A stretch of DNA of 36,458 nucleotides from Ruthenibacterium sp. (GTDB lineage Bacteria > Bacillota > Clostridia > Oscillospirales > Ruminococcaceae). The notes under the pieces are model-generated. The model searched no databases and was not told where the DNA came from. It was given only the letters and a program-made list of their open reading frames with translations. Shown here one piece after another: positions 1 to 7,321 of this stretch. The first letter of the stretch is position 1. Each line of letters starts with the position of its first letter. The DNA is taken from the NCBI GenBank assembly GCA_020025235.1, contig JAHHSL010000018.1, positions 1-36,458 of the forward strand. The letters are read 5' to 3'. The position numbers and the translations under genes are program-made.

Positions 1-392
1 GAACCGCCCTTGCCGCCGCCCATGGGCAGGCCGGTCAGGCTGTTCTTAAAGGTCTGTTCAAAACCCAGGAATTTGATAATGGATGCATTGACGCTGGAAT
101 GGAAGCGGATGCCGCCCTTGTACGGGCCGATTGCGCTGTTGAACTGGACACGATAGCCGCGGTTCACCTGCACCCTGCCTGCATCGTCCACCCACGAAAC
201 ACGGAACTGGATCATGCGTTCCGGCTCTACAAGGCGTTCGATGATTCCGTTTGCCTCGTACTCGGGATGCTTTTCCACGTACGTTTCAAGGCTTTCCAGA
301 ACCTCCTGCACCGCCTGCAGAAATTCCGGTTCGCCCGGATTGCGTTTTTCCACCTGCGCATATACGCGTGTCAGATATTCATTTTTGAACAT
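1..392 (-). CDS. gdhA: Glutamate dehydrogenase, N-terminal part (runs off window)
   Basis: Family-1 hexameric glutamate dehydrogenase, probably the NADP-linked biosynthetic type, which interconverts 2-oxoglutarate plus ammonia and glutamate in the cytoplasm. About 130 residues are visible, beginning MFKNEYLTRVYAQVEKRNPG. They include the family signatures PYKGGIRFHSSV and GLPMGGGKGG, which form the substrate pocket and catalytic-lysine region. The ATG at 392 is preceded by AAAGGAG at good spacing. The 3' part lies beyond base 1, so completeness cannot be judged. A good promoter lies upstream (446-474). The family assignment is secure; cofactor specificity is inferred. Confidence 0.93.
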   Translation of the reverse strand, partial: MFKNEYLTRVYAQVEKRNPGEPEFLQAVQEVLESLETYVEKHPEYEANGIIERLVEPERMIQFRVSWVDDAGRVQVNRGYRVQFNSAIGPYKGGIRFHSSVNASIIKFLGFEQTFKNSLTGLPMGGGKGG

Positions 393-445
393 AAGCGTTC
401 TCCTTTCATGTTTCCTTATTGAAACAAATCTTCCCCACGTTTCCG

Positions 446-474
446 ATTATACCCAGAAAAAACCATTTTTTCAA
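446..474 (-). promoter_or_regulatory. Promoter of gdhA
   Basis: On the minus strand TTGAAA (469-474), a 17-base spacer and TATAAT (446-451) form a near-consensus sigma-A promoter about 55 bases upstream of the gdhA start. Confidence 0.75.
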
Positions 475-505
475 GAGAAAGTTGCGGCTTTCCTGATTTT
501 CACAG

Positions 506-535
506 TTGCCAAACTGCCGGTTGATGTGCTATACT
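506..535 (+). promoter_or_regulatory. Promoter of the RNase P RNA gene
   Basis: TTGCCA (506-511), an 18-base spacer and TATACT (530-535) lie immediately before the first base of the RNase P RNA, as expected for a stable-RNA promoter. Confidence 0.7.
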
Positions 536-540
536 TAGTT

Positions 541-889
541 GTCCAAACGAGTAAAACATACGGCGGCGGAACGTTTTGCGTTCTGAGGAAAGTCCGGGCT
601 CCATAAGGGAACGGTAACTGCTAACGGCAGCCGGGGGTGACCCCAGGGATAGTGCAACAGAAAGAGACTACCTGTGCTTTGCACGGGAAAAGGTGGAAAG
701 GTGCGGTAAGAGCGCACCAGCGCGCTTGGTGACTTGCGCGGCTCTGTAAACCCTACCGGGAGCAACGCTCATATAAGGACTATGCGTACCCTGCGCGTCC
801 TTGGAAGCGGCTTGAGCTGCATGGCAACATGCAGTCGAGATAGATCGTCGTTTAATACAGAACCCGGCTTACGGTTTAGTCGTTTGGAT
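541..889 (+). ncRNA. rnpB: RNase P RNA (catalytic M1 RNA)
   Basis: Catalytic RNA subunit of RNase P, which trims 5' leaders from pre-tRNAs. The universally conserved 5' core GAGGAAAGTCCGGGCTCC lies near 585-602, and the matching 3' core ending in GGCTTACG lies near 865-873. Helix P1 is directly visible: TCCAAACGA (542-550) pairs perfectly with TCGTTTGGA (880-888), which fixes both ends and gives about 349 nt. A promoter sits just upstream and an intrinsic terminator just downstream. Whether it is class A or B was not determined in detail. Confidence 0.96.
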
Positions 890-891
890 GC

Positions 892-923
892 AAAAAGCCC
901 TGCTCTTCGGAGCAGGGCTTTTT
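892..923. terminator. Bidirectional terminator, rnpB / anti-sigma gene
   Basis: AAAAAGCCCTGCTC, a TTCG loop, then GAGCAGGGCTTTTT. It serves rnpB on the plus strand and the anti-sigma gene ending at 940 on the minus strand. Confidence 0.9.
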
Positions 924-939
924 GTATTTTCAGAAAGAT

Positions 940-1566
940 TTATCCGCAGCTTATTTTTAAGCGGCGCACCGCCGCAGCCGCATAGACGGTGCAGCCCAGC
1001 GAAAGCAGCGCCGCAATGCCGTAAAGCTGCGTCCAGCCGGCAAAAAAGCGCAGCCCGTAAAACGGCACCGAAGCAGCTATGCCGATAAACGCCGTGATGA
1101 ATCCCCCGCATCCCAGAGCCGACGCCGCAAAGCCGACAGCAGCGGAAAGGAACGTAAGCCCGCTCACGGCACACGCAAATCCTGCAAGCGGCGCATAATT
1201 GCGGCATACGCGCAGAAATACGCACCAGAACACAAAGTACAGGGTCGTGACCGCAAGGTTTCCCGGTGCGGCCGGGCCGCCTTCCCACGCGCCGCCCAGA
1301 TTCAGCAGGATGCAGACGGTTGTTACAGTAAGTGCAAGAACGATCCCCAGCACATTTTTTCTTGCTTTGCGGAAAAGCCCCGCTTTTTCCGGCTCCGGCG
1401 GCTGCACCGCGCAGGCAAGCTCCGCCGTCATGTCCCCGTACTTTTTTTTGCATCGGGCACAGGTGTCCAGATGTTCCTCCACCGCCTTTTTGGTTCCCGC
1501 ACTGCACGCATCGTCAATATACAGCGGCAGCAGATCTTCCACAATACAGCATTCCAGCATGGTCAT
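940..1566 (-). CDS. Zinc-finger anti-sigma factor, membrane anchored
   Basis: Probable anti-sigma factor that holds the ECF sigma factor encoded just upstream at the membrane. The N-terminus has a zf-HC2/ZAS-type motif, H32-x3-C36-x2-C39 (HLDTCARC), with Cys6/Cys7 ahead of it. From about residue 70 to the end (208 aa) come four or five hydrophobic helices, so the C-terminal half is polytopic membrane rather than a single anchor. The ATG at 1566 overlaps the sigma-factor stop by four bases (ATGA), indicating translational coupling, and GGAGG lies 3-7 bases upstream. A second ATG two codons later is a possible alternative start. The signal sensed is unknown. Confidence 0.85.
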   Translation of the reverse strand: MTMLECCIVEDLLPLYIDDACSAGTKKAVEEHLDTCARCKKKYGDMTAELACAVQPPEPEKAGLFRKARKNVLGIVLALTVTTVCILLNLGGAWEGGPAAPGNLAVTTLYFVFWCVFLRVCRNYAPLAGFACAVSGLTFLSAAVGFAASALGCGGFITAFIGIAASVPFYGLRFFAGWTQLYGIAALLSLGCTVYAAAAVRRLKISCG

Positions 1567-2051
1567 CGTCCTCCTTCCAGCTTTGCTGCGATCAACGCTT
1601 TGGCTCGATAATAAGTGACGCGCGCCCAGCTTTCGCTTTTTCCGAACAGGGCGCTGATTTTGTTCAGCGGCACATCCCCCAGCGCATGCAGCATGAAAAC
1701 CTCCTTATACGGATCTTCCAGCGTGTGCAGGATCTGCAGGATCCTGTGCGCCGCCGCTTTGTCCTCCAGCCGGGTTTCCACATCCGATGCATCGTCTTTT
1801 TGTTCCATTGTGTCGATCGGTTCAAACCGCCGCTGCTTTTTTGCGTTTTCATAATAAAGATTTTTTGCGATCTGACACAGCCACACGGATATTTTGCTGT
1901 CGCCGCGGAAGGAATCAATATTCATCACCGCGCGGAACATCGTTTCCTGCATCAGCTCTTCCGCCAGATGTTCGTCATGGGAAAGAGAAAGCAGAAAGCC
2001 GTAAATCATTTTTCCGTACTGCCGGTAGATCGTTTCAAGGTCACTCATCAT
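1563..2051 (-). CDS. ECF-type RNA polymerase sigma factor
   Basis: Extracytoplasmic-function sigma factor of 162 aa, the usual size for the group-4 family. Region 2 is visible at about residues 8-75 (LAEELMQETMFRAV, then WLCQIAKNLYYE). Region 4 is at about 105-155 (LEDPYKEVFMLHALGDVPLN, then SESWARVTYYRAKALI), including the helix-turn-helix that reads the -35 element. It is followed by a 4-base-overlapping anti-sigma gene, the standard arrangement for a membrane-controlled stress sigma factor. The start at 2051 has GGGGGTGAG upstream; the next codon is also ATG. The regulon cannot be told from this window. Confidence 0.93.
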   Translation of the reverse strand: MMSDLETIYRQYGKMIYGFLLSLSHDEHLAEELMQETMFRAVMNIDSFRGDSKISVWLCQIAKNLYYENAKKQRRFEPIDTMEQKDDASDVETRLEDKAAAHRILQILHTLEDPYKEVFMLHALGDVPLNKISALFGKSESWARVTYYRAKALIAAKLEGGR

Positions 2052-2069
2052 CTCACCCCCTTCTGTTAA

Positions 2070-2098
2070 TAAGACTGCCGTTTCTTCGTTTCGTTACA
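2070..2098 (-). promoter_or_regulatory. Possible ECF-type autoregulatory promoter
   Basis: On the minus strand TGTAAC (2093-2098) and GTCTTA (2070-2075) are separated by 17 bases. The -35-like element has the AAC core common in ECF promoters, and the site lies directly upstream of the ECF gene, so self-activation is plausible. This rests on a weak motif match only. Confidence 0.3.
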
Positions 2099-2171
2099 AT
2101 ATTTTTCTTTTATCTTACCGCCGCGGACGCTTTGCTGCAATCGTTTTGCGCGCAAAATATTTCGTTTGCAT

Positions 2172-2211
2172 AAAAAGCCCCGGCGGCACAGGAAAACACC
2201 CGTACCGCCGG
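2172..2211 (-). terminator. Terminator after the amidase gene
   Basis: CCGGCGG (2180-2186) pairs with CCGCCGG (2205-2211). Read on the minus strand, the hairpin is followed by a run of five T residues. Confidence 0.65.
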
Positions 2212-2287
2212 AGCGAAAACAAGAACTGCTGATTCAATTGACGCCGCATGCGCCGGCGCGGCGGCTTTTTCTGCCGGCGCACGGCTT

Positions 2288-3415
2288 TTACTGCGCTTCG
2301 ATCGGCTGTGTGCCGAAAAATTCGCAGATCGCTTCATAATAAAAACGTGCGGCACGGGCGCTTCCGTCCTCCCCTGCCCAGTTTGCAATATCCGTACTGC
2401 TGGTGACAAAGCACTGTTCGATCAGAACTGCCGGACATTCCGCGCGCTCCAAAAGCCCGAAGGTCTGATCCGCATGCATGGAGTCGTCGCTTTCTTCGAC
2501 GATCTTTTTTTCATATCCGCGGGTGTCGTCCCCTTCATAATAAAGATAGCGCACGCCCGATTCCCCGCGCAGACGCTGCCCTGCCGCGCCGAATTTTTCC
2601 GCAATCAGGTGCGCCATGCGGGAAGCATCCTCGTGGTGCTCGCGTCCGGGCGGCTGCGGATAACATTCAAATCCGGTGATTTCAGGATAGCCCGGGGCGG
2701 AATTGCCGTGCACGGATAACAGCAGCGCCGCACAGGCACGGTTTGTGGTTTCGGCGCGCTCGCTGGGCTTTGCAAACGTATCCGGCGCATGCGTGCGCAG
2801 CGGCGTATAGTTTTCGTCCTGTTCCAGCCATTGTTCCAGATAGCCGATGGTCGTTTCCGTCACGATCTTTTCGTCGATGATCCCCTCTGCGCCGACGTCG
2901 CTTCCCCCGTGGCCTGCGTCGATTGCAATGGTGTACGGCGGCCCGTCCTGCGGCTTGCAGACCGGGAGGCCCAGCGGATTGCCACCGCCATTTCCCGGTT
3001 TTGCGTTGCTTTTTCCAAAGGCACTGAGCACAAAGACGCAGAGCATTGCCCCCATAAGCACCGCCGCACTGCGGAAAATGCGGCGCTTTCTTCTGCGCGC
3101 CGCCCGCTTTTTCCGGCCGGATGCACCATGCACCGGTGCGTGTTTCTGCAAGCATGCCTGTCCGTGCGGCTGCGCCTGTTTACTAAAAGAACGCACATGC
3201 GGTGTCTGTGCCTGTCCGTGCGGCACGTTTGCCTGCGGCGGCTGTGCCCGATGCACACCGCGTCGCTTTGGCGCCGCATGCGCAGGCGTATATTTTTTGC
3301 CTGCGGCAGAGCGTCCAGTCCGGATATTCTGCCGCATTGCCTGCGGCTCGCGCACCGGCGCCGCAGGCTGTCCGTTTTCATTTGGGTATCGGATAGTACG
3401 ATATTCTGTATTCAA
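2288..3415 (-). CDS. N-acetylmuramoyl-L-alanine amidase (Amidase_3), membrane anchored
   Basis: Zinc amidase that cleaves the bond between muramic acid and the stem peptide of peptidoglycan. The catalytic domain covers about residues 155-370 of 375, with the family motifs DAGHGG, SVHGN and a catalytic Glu in VLIEQCF. It is preceded by a basic patch, one transmembrane helix (about residues 112-132, AVLMGAMLCVFVLSAFG) and a long basic, His/Gln/Pro-rich N-terminal segment of about 110 residues that would stay in the cytoplasm. The reading frame has no upstream ATG: the most upstream start is TTG at 3415 with a weak ribosome site, and a stop lies 12 codons further up. An extended -10 (TGATAGAAT, 3449-3457) lies 26-35 bases upstream of it. 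The family call is firm; the start is uncertain. Confidence 0.88.
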   Translation of the reverse strand: MNTEYRTIRYPNENGQPAAPVREPQAMRQNIRTGRSAAGKKYTPAHAAPKRRGVHRAQPPQANVPHGQAQTPHVRSFSKQAQPHGQACLQKHAPVHGASGRKKRAARRRKRRIFRSAAVLMGAMLCVFVLSAFGKSNAKPGNGGGNPLGLPVCKPQDGPPYTIAIDAGHGGSDVGAEGIIDEKIVTETTIGYLEQWLEQDENYTPLRTHAPDTFAKPSERAETTNRACAALLLSVHGNSAPGYPEITGFECYPQPPGREHHEDASRMAHLIAEKFGAAGQRLRGESGVRYLYYEGDDTRGYEKKIVEESDDSMHADQTFGLLERAECPAVLIEQCFVTSSTDIANWAGEDGSARAARFYYEAICEFFGTQPIEAQ

Positions 3416-3512
3416 AATAACAGCCCCGCTTTCCTGTTCAACAACTGGATTCTATCACAGGACTGTTTCAAAGATGTATCGAATTTTCTTACAAAACTCA
3501 TACTTTTTACTT

Positions 3513-4142
3513 TTATTGCGTATCCAGGCAATATCCGACCTTATGCACGGTGCGCAGCTGTGTTTCGATTTCCAGTTTCTTGCGCAGCTTTTGGATGTGC
3601 ACATCCACTGTGCGGGTGTCGCCCTGCACCGTAAAGCCCCACGCCGCACGCAGGAGCTGCTCGCGCGTCATCACCTGATCCCTGCCGCAGACAAGGACAT
3701 ACAGCAGCCGGAACTCCTGCGGGGTAAGGCTGACCTCCCGCCCTTTGCTGAATGCGCGGTGCGCGGCAAATTCCACATGGCACCCGCCCAGGTCGAATGC
3801 CCGGATGCTGCCGTGCCGCAGCAGTCTTTCCGCTCTGGCGCAAAGCTCCGCAGCGGGAAACGGGCATACAATATAGTCATCGGCAGCCGTGCCGTCCAAA
3901 AATGCCGGAACGTTCTTTTCCGTAATGCGCAGCACCGGACAGCCGCCGGGCTGCTGTGCCGCTTTGACGGACGCGCATTGTGCGAAATCGTCCTCTGCAA
4001 GCAGCAGATCATACGCTTCCTTCGGCGGATGCGCGGCCTGCGGATCGTCCAGTACGGTCACGGTATGTCCGCGCCGGACAAACTGCCGGATGCTTTCCTT
4101 TGTTTCGCCGGACGGATTTCCCGCAAACAGGATTTTTGCCAT
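3513..4142 (-). CDS. Orphan OmpR/PhoB-family regulator with degenerate receiver domain
   Basis: DNA-binding regulator of 209 aa. The C-terminal winged helix (about residues 115-208) is well conserved: LTPQEFRLLYVLV, REQLLRAAWG, TVDVHIQKLRKKLE and VHKVGYCL. The receiver-like half is degenerate. The acidic pair after the first strand is replaced by ILFAGNP, the phospho-acceptor position aligns with Glu50 (DLLLAE) rather than Asp, and the usual Lys of the KPF motif is Cys93 (IVCPF). No histidine kinase is next to it. The ATG at 4142 with GGAGAAAG upstream is preferred over a longer in-frame start at 4244. It probably works without phosphorylation or with another input; that is inference. Confidence 0.85.
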   Translation of the reverse strand: MAKILFAGNPSGETKESIRQFVRRGHTVTVLDDPQAAHPPKEAYDLLLAEDDFAQCASVKAAQQPGGCPVLRITEKNVPAFLDGTAADDYIVCPFPAAELCARAERLLRHGSIRAFDLGGCHVEFAAHRAFSKGREVSLTPQEFRLLYVLVCGRDQVMTREQLLRAAWGFTVQGDTRTVDVHIQKLRKKLEIETQLRTVHKVGYCLDTQ

Positions 4143-4272
4143 TTTCTTTCTCCTTTTTGTCGGCAGCCTTTGCGGACCCGCCGGATTCTGTACAATAAAT
4201 GCCGTACATCTATTTAAACGTACCGCACTGTCTTTTTGTTCCAAAATCCGCTGTTTTTCATCAAAGCCAAAT

Positions 4273-4542
4273 TCAGCCCAGCAAAAGCATTGCCCGCAGC
4301 AAAAGCATCGTCACAACGCCCGGCGCACCCAGAACCACCGCCATAAACGCCGTTGCGTAATTCAGTGCGATCGTGATGCCGGTATATCCCGCCATAAGGT
4401 TGACCGCACCAAGCGCCGCCGCGCCGCTGAGTGCACCGGAAAGCGCCCTGCGCACCGGATGCCTTGCATCCTTTGCCGCCGCGGCCGTGCCAAGCAAACT
4501 GACAAGCGCCGCAAACAGAGCGATCGTTTCCACAAACATCAT
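4273..4542 (-). CDS. BofA-family (pro-sigma-K processing inhibitor-like) membrane protein
   Basis: Small hydrophobic protein of 89 aa with about three membrane helices. The C-terminal half (GYTGITIALNYATAFMAVVL, then GAPGVVTMLLLRAMLL) fits the BofA family, in which a conserved Asn and a Gly-x-Pro-Gly motif precede the last helix. In Bacillus, BofA holds the SpoIVFB protease inactive until sigma-K is needed during sporulation, so this gene hints at a spore former. The ATG at 4542 is chosen because GAGG lies 8 bases upstream; GTG at 4551 is also possible. Conservation within the family is low, so the call is moderate. Confidence 0.65.
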   Translation of the reverse strand: MMFVETIALFAALVSLLGTAAAAKDARHPVRRALSGALSGAAALGAVNLMAGYTGITIALNYATAFMAVVLGAPGVVTMLLLRAMLLLG

Positions 4543-4599
4543 ATCCAACACCTCGTCCTATTCTTATTCCTTCTTGTCCTTTTCTATGACGAACGGCAC

Positions 4600-4630
4600 A
4601 AAAAAGGCGGGCACCGCACCGGTGTCCGCC
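4600..4630 (-). terminator. Terminator after rnr
   Basis: A 10-bp stem (4606-4615 with 4621-4630, one G-T pair) and a 5-base loop are followed on the minus strand by six T residues. Confidence 0.85.
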
Positions 4631-4640
4631 CGTTTTCTTT

Positions 4641-6761
4641 TTATCGTCCTGCCTGATCCTGCACCGCATAGTCTGCCGGCACAAAATCCACATTTCCCTG
4701 GCCAACGTTCACCCCTGCAACACGCACACGCATGGCATCGCCGATGCGCCATGCACGGCCTGTCTGCGGGTCGTACAGCGCAGCGTCCTCCGTCAGGGTG
4801 AGCGGATTTTCACTCAGCGCCTGCGCACGCACAAGCCCCTCTACCGTGTTGGGCAGTTCGACATAAACGCCGAACTGCGTGACGGAAGAAACCACGCCGT
4901 CCAGTTCCTGCCCGATAAAGCGGCTCATATAATCCGCAATATAGCAGTCCTCGATATCCCGTTCGGTTTTCATCGCGACGACCTCACGTTCCGAGGCCTG
5001 CCGGGACGCTTCTGCCGCATATTTTTCATACTTTTTCCGGATCACCGCATCATCCTCGCCCGTGCACACATCCGACAGGATGCGGTGTACGGCAAGATCG
5101 GAATAGCGGCGGATCGGTGAAGTGAAGTGGGCGTAATCCGCCAGCGCAAGACCGAAATGCCCTTTCGGCTCCGGCTCATACTTTGCCTTTGCCATGCTGC
5201 GCAGCACATTTGTGTGCACTGCCCGTTCGATCGGGGTCCCTTTGGTATCGCACAGCAGCTTTGCCAGCTCCATAGATGTCGGAAGCTCCCCCGCAAAGCG
5301 GTAATCGACCCGCAGCGCCGTCAGCGTCCGGTGCAGTGTTTCCATGCGTTCCGGATCGGGCGCTTCGTGCACACGATACACAAACGGAAGCTTCAGCTGA
5401 CGCGCAAGCGCCGCAGCCGAAGTGTTCGCCAGAAGCATAAATTCCTCGATCATGCACTCGGCCTCGCCCCGTTCGCGGCGGATGACGTCAACGCAGCGTC
5501 CGTCCTCATCCAGCACCAGCTTTGCCTCTCCGCTTTCAATTTCCATTGCGCCGCGTGCGGAACGCAGTTTTGCCAGCTTATGGTACAGCTTGCGCATCAG
5601 CGTCAGCGATTCCGAAACGCCCGCATAGCGCTGGCGCGCAGCGTTATCTGCCGTGCCGTCAAAAATCGCATTGATTTCCGAATATACGCCCTTGAGCCGC
5701 GAGCGGATCACCGTTTTCGCAAAGGAGTAATCCACCACATGTCCGGCGTCGTTCAGCTCCATAATGCAGGAAAACGCCAGACGGTCTTCCCCCTCGTTCA
5801 AACTGCAGATGCCGTTGGAAAGCTGACGCGGAAGCATCGGCACGACACTGTCGGCATAATAGACCGAAGTGCCGCGGCGGAAGGCTTCTGCCTCCAGCGC
5901 CGTGCCCGGGCGGACATAGTGGCTCACATCCGCAATATGCACGCCGAGCCTGTAACCTGTTTCCGTCTTTTCGATCGAAATCGCGTCGTCGATATCCTTC
6001 GTCTGGGCAGAATCGATCGTAAATACGCACAGATCGCGGTAATCGCGCCGGTCGCGGATCTCCTGCGCGTCGATCGTTCTGCCCTCGTATTTTTTCGCCT
6101 CGGCTTTCACCTTCGCCGGGAACGAGCGTTCCAGCCCCGCACTGTACAGCAGTGATTTCGCACAGCTTTTCGGGTTTTCCGCACTGCCGAACAGCATCGA
6201 AACGCCTGCGCGGTGCTCGTCGTGCGAATCGCCGCGTTCGAGAATTTCCACTGCCGCCTTGTCGCCCGGATGTGCACCGCCGTCCGCGCTTTTTTTAATG
6301 AGGATCGGGCTCTGCGGGCACGCGTCGGGCACAAGCACCAGCCGCCCGCCCAGAACGTCGACCGTGCCGGTAAAGCGGTTGTTTTCCTTTGCGATCGCCG
6401 CAACCTTGCCTTCCAGCGAGCCTGCAACGCGGGGATGCTCGTCCAGGATCACAAAAACAACATCGCCCGGCATGGCGCCCATAAGATACCTGCCCGGAAT
6501 AAAAATGTCTCCGATTTCCGGATCGGTCGGGCGCGCAAAGCCAAAGCGTCCGGAAAGCTTTGCAAGGGTACATTCCACGGCGCCTTCCGTCTTTTCGGTG
6601 CGCAGCGCATACACGCCCTTGCGGCAGATGATCTTGCCGCGCTTTTCCAGTTCTTCCACAGCGCGCACCACTTTTTTATCATTACCCAGCTTTGCTTTCA
6701 GCTCGCGGATGCGGCGGGGCTTTTTGCCCAGTTCTTTTACAATCTTTGTTTTGATTCCCAT
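4641..6761 (-). CDS. rnr: Ribonuclease R
   Basis: Processive 3'-5' exoribonuclease that degrades structured RNA and takes part in trans-translation decay. The 706-aa protein shows an N-terminal winged-helix segment (about 1-55), cold-shock OB folds (about 60-220), the RNB catalytic domain (about 235-570) with metal-binding Asp residues in KDIDDAISIE (D256, D258, D259) and HIADVSHYVRPGT, and a C-terminal S1 domain (about 625-695, GVVSSVTQFGVYVELPNTVE). Length and domain order are typical. The ATG at 6761 has GGAG about 11 bases upstream. It follows secG by 88 bases with a hairpin between them; secG-rnr order is common in Firmicutes. Confidence 0.96.
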   Translation of the reverse strand: MGIKTKIVKELGKKPRRIRELKAKLGNDKKVVRAVEELEKRGKIICRKGVYALRTEKTEGAVECTLAKLSGRFGFARPTDPEIGDIFIPGRYLMGAMPGDVVFVILDEHPRVAGSLEGKVAAIAKENNRFTGTVDVLGGRLVLVPDACPQSPILIKKSADGGAHPGDKAAVEILERGDSHDEHRAGVSMLFGSAENPKSCAKSLLYSAGLERSFPAKVKAEAKKYEGRTIDAQEIRDRRDYRDLCVFTIDSAQTKDIDDAISIEKTETGYRLGVHIADVSHYVRPGTALEAEAFRRGTSVYYADSVVPMLPRQLSNGICSLNEGEDRLAFSCIMELNDAGHVVDYSFAKTVIRSRLKGVYSEINAIFDGTADNAARQRYAGVSESLTLMRKLYHKLAKLRSARGAMEIESGEAKLVLDEDGRCVDVIRRERGEAECMIEEFMLLANTSAAALARQLKLPFVYRVHEAPDPERMETLHRTLTALRVDYRFAGELPTSMELAKLLCDTKGTPIERAVHTNVLRSMAKAKYEPEPKGHFGLALADYAHFTSPIRRYSDLAVHRILSDVCTGEDDAVIRKKYEKYAAEASRQASEREVVAMKTERDIEDCYIADYMSRFIGQELDGVVSSVTQFGVYVELPNTVEGLVRAQALSENPLTLTEDAALYDPQTGRAWRIGDAMRVRVAGVNVGQGNVDFVPADYAVQDQAGR

Positions 6762-6812
6762 TGTATTTACTACTCCATACTGCTTGTATGCTTTTACCGC
6801 AATCTTTAACGT

Positions 6813-6838
6813 AAAAAAGCCCGCCGGGTTCGGCGGGC
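6813..6838 (-). terminator. Terminator or attenuator between secG and rnr
   Basis: GCCCGCCG (6819-6826), loop GGTT, CGGCGGGC (6831-6838); on the minus strand it is followed by six T residues. It lies between two co-directional genes, so partial read-through into rnr is likely unless rnr has its own promoter. Confidence 0.85.
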
Positions 6839-6849
6839 TTTCTTGAAAC

Positions 6850-7098
6850 TTATTTCAGGTAGATACTGATAACACCAACCAGAACGGCAAGCACGAAAAA
6901 TGCGATTGCAGCATACTTTGTATACTTTGCAAGCATTGTGCCGGCGGAACGGGAACGTCCGTTTGCGCCCATCATCTCTCCGCCGCCGATAGCACCGGAA
7001 AGACCGTTGCCCTGGGAATCCTGAAACAGAACCATACCGATAATCGCTACGCTGCACAGAATCAGCAGCACACCGCTGATAATTTCTAAAACACCCAT
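6850..7098 (-). CDS. secG: Preprotein translocase subunit SecG
   Basis: Accessory subunit of the SecYEG translocon, 82 aa. Two membrane helices (about 4-25 and 59-80) flank the conserved loop with LFQDSQGNGLSGAIGGGE, the family signature. The ATG at 7098 has GGAGG 6 bases upstream, and a near-consensus promoter lies at 7129-7157. Its position ahead of rnr is the usual clostridial/bacillar context. Confidence 0.95.
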   Translation of the reverse strand: MGVLEIISGVLLILCSVAIIGMVLFQDSQGNGLSGAIGGGEMMGANGRSRSAGTMLAKYTKYAAIAFFVLAVLVGVISIYLK

Positions 7099-7128
7099 TT
7101 CGAAACCTCCAGTTCATTAGCATAAATG

Positions 7129-7157
7129 ATAATACCATAGCCCGAACGAAAAAGCAA
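7129..7157 (-). promoter_or_regulatory. Promoter of secG
   Basis: On the minus strand TTGCTT (7152-7157), a 17-base spacer and TATTAT (7129-7134), about 30 bases before the secG start. Confidence 0.75.
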
Positions 7158-7321
7158 GTGTTTCCCCCGCAAGAAGTCTGTTTTCTTCCCATAATTTGAT
7201 TATTTTTCAGATTTTATGTTAAATATTCCATTTTTCCGTCTTTTTTCCCGAATTTGTGGTATCCTAATAGAAATCATCCGAACTGCATTCTTTGTCAGTG
7301 TTCGGTTTAAGGAGGCGTATT

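Noticed and set aside
541..889. tmRNA or riboswitch reading of the structured RNA.
   Set aside because: The conserved RNase P cores and a perfect P1 helix identify it as rnpB.
2110..2409. A 99-codon minus-strand frame overlapping the amidase 3' end.
   Set aside because: It overlaps the amidase C-terminus and its terminator and shows no domain.
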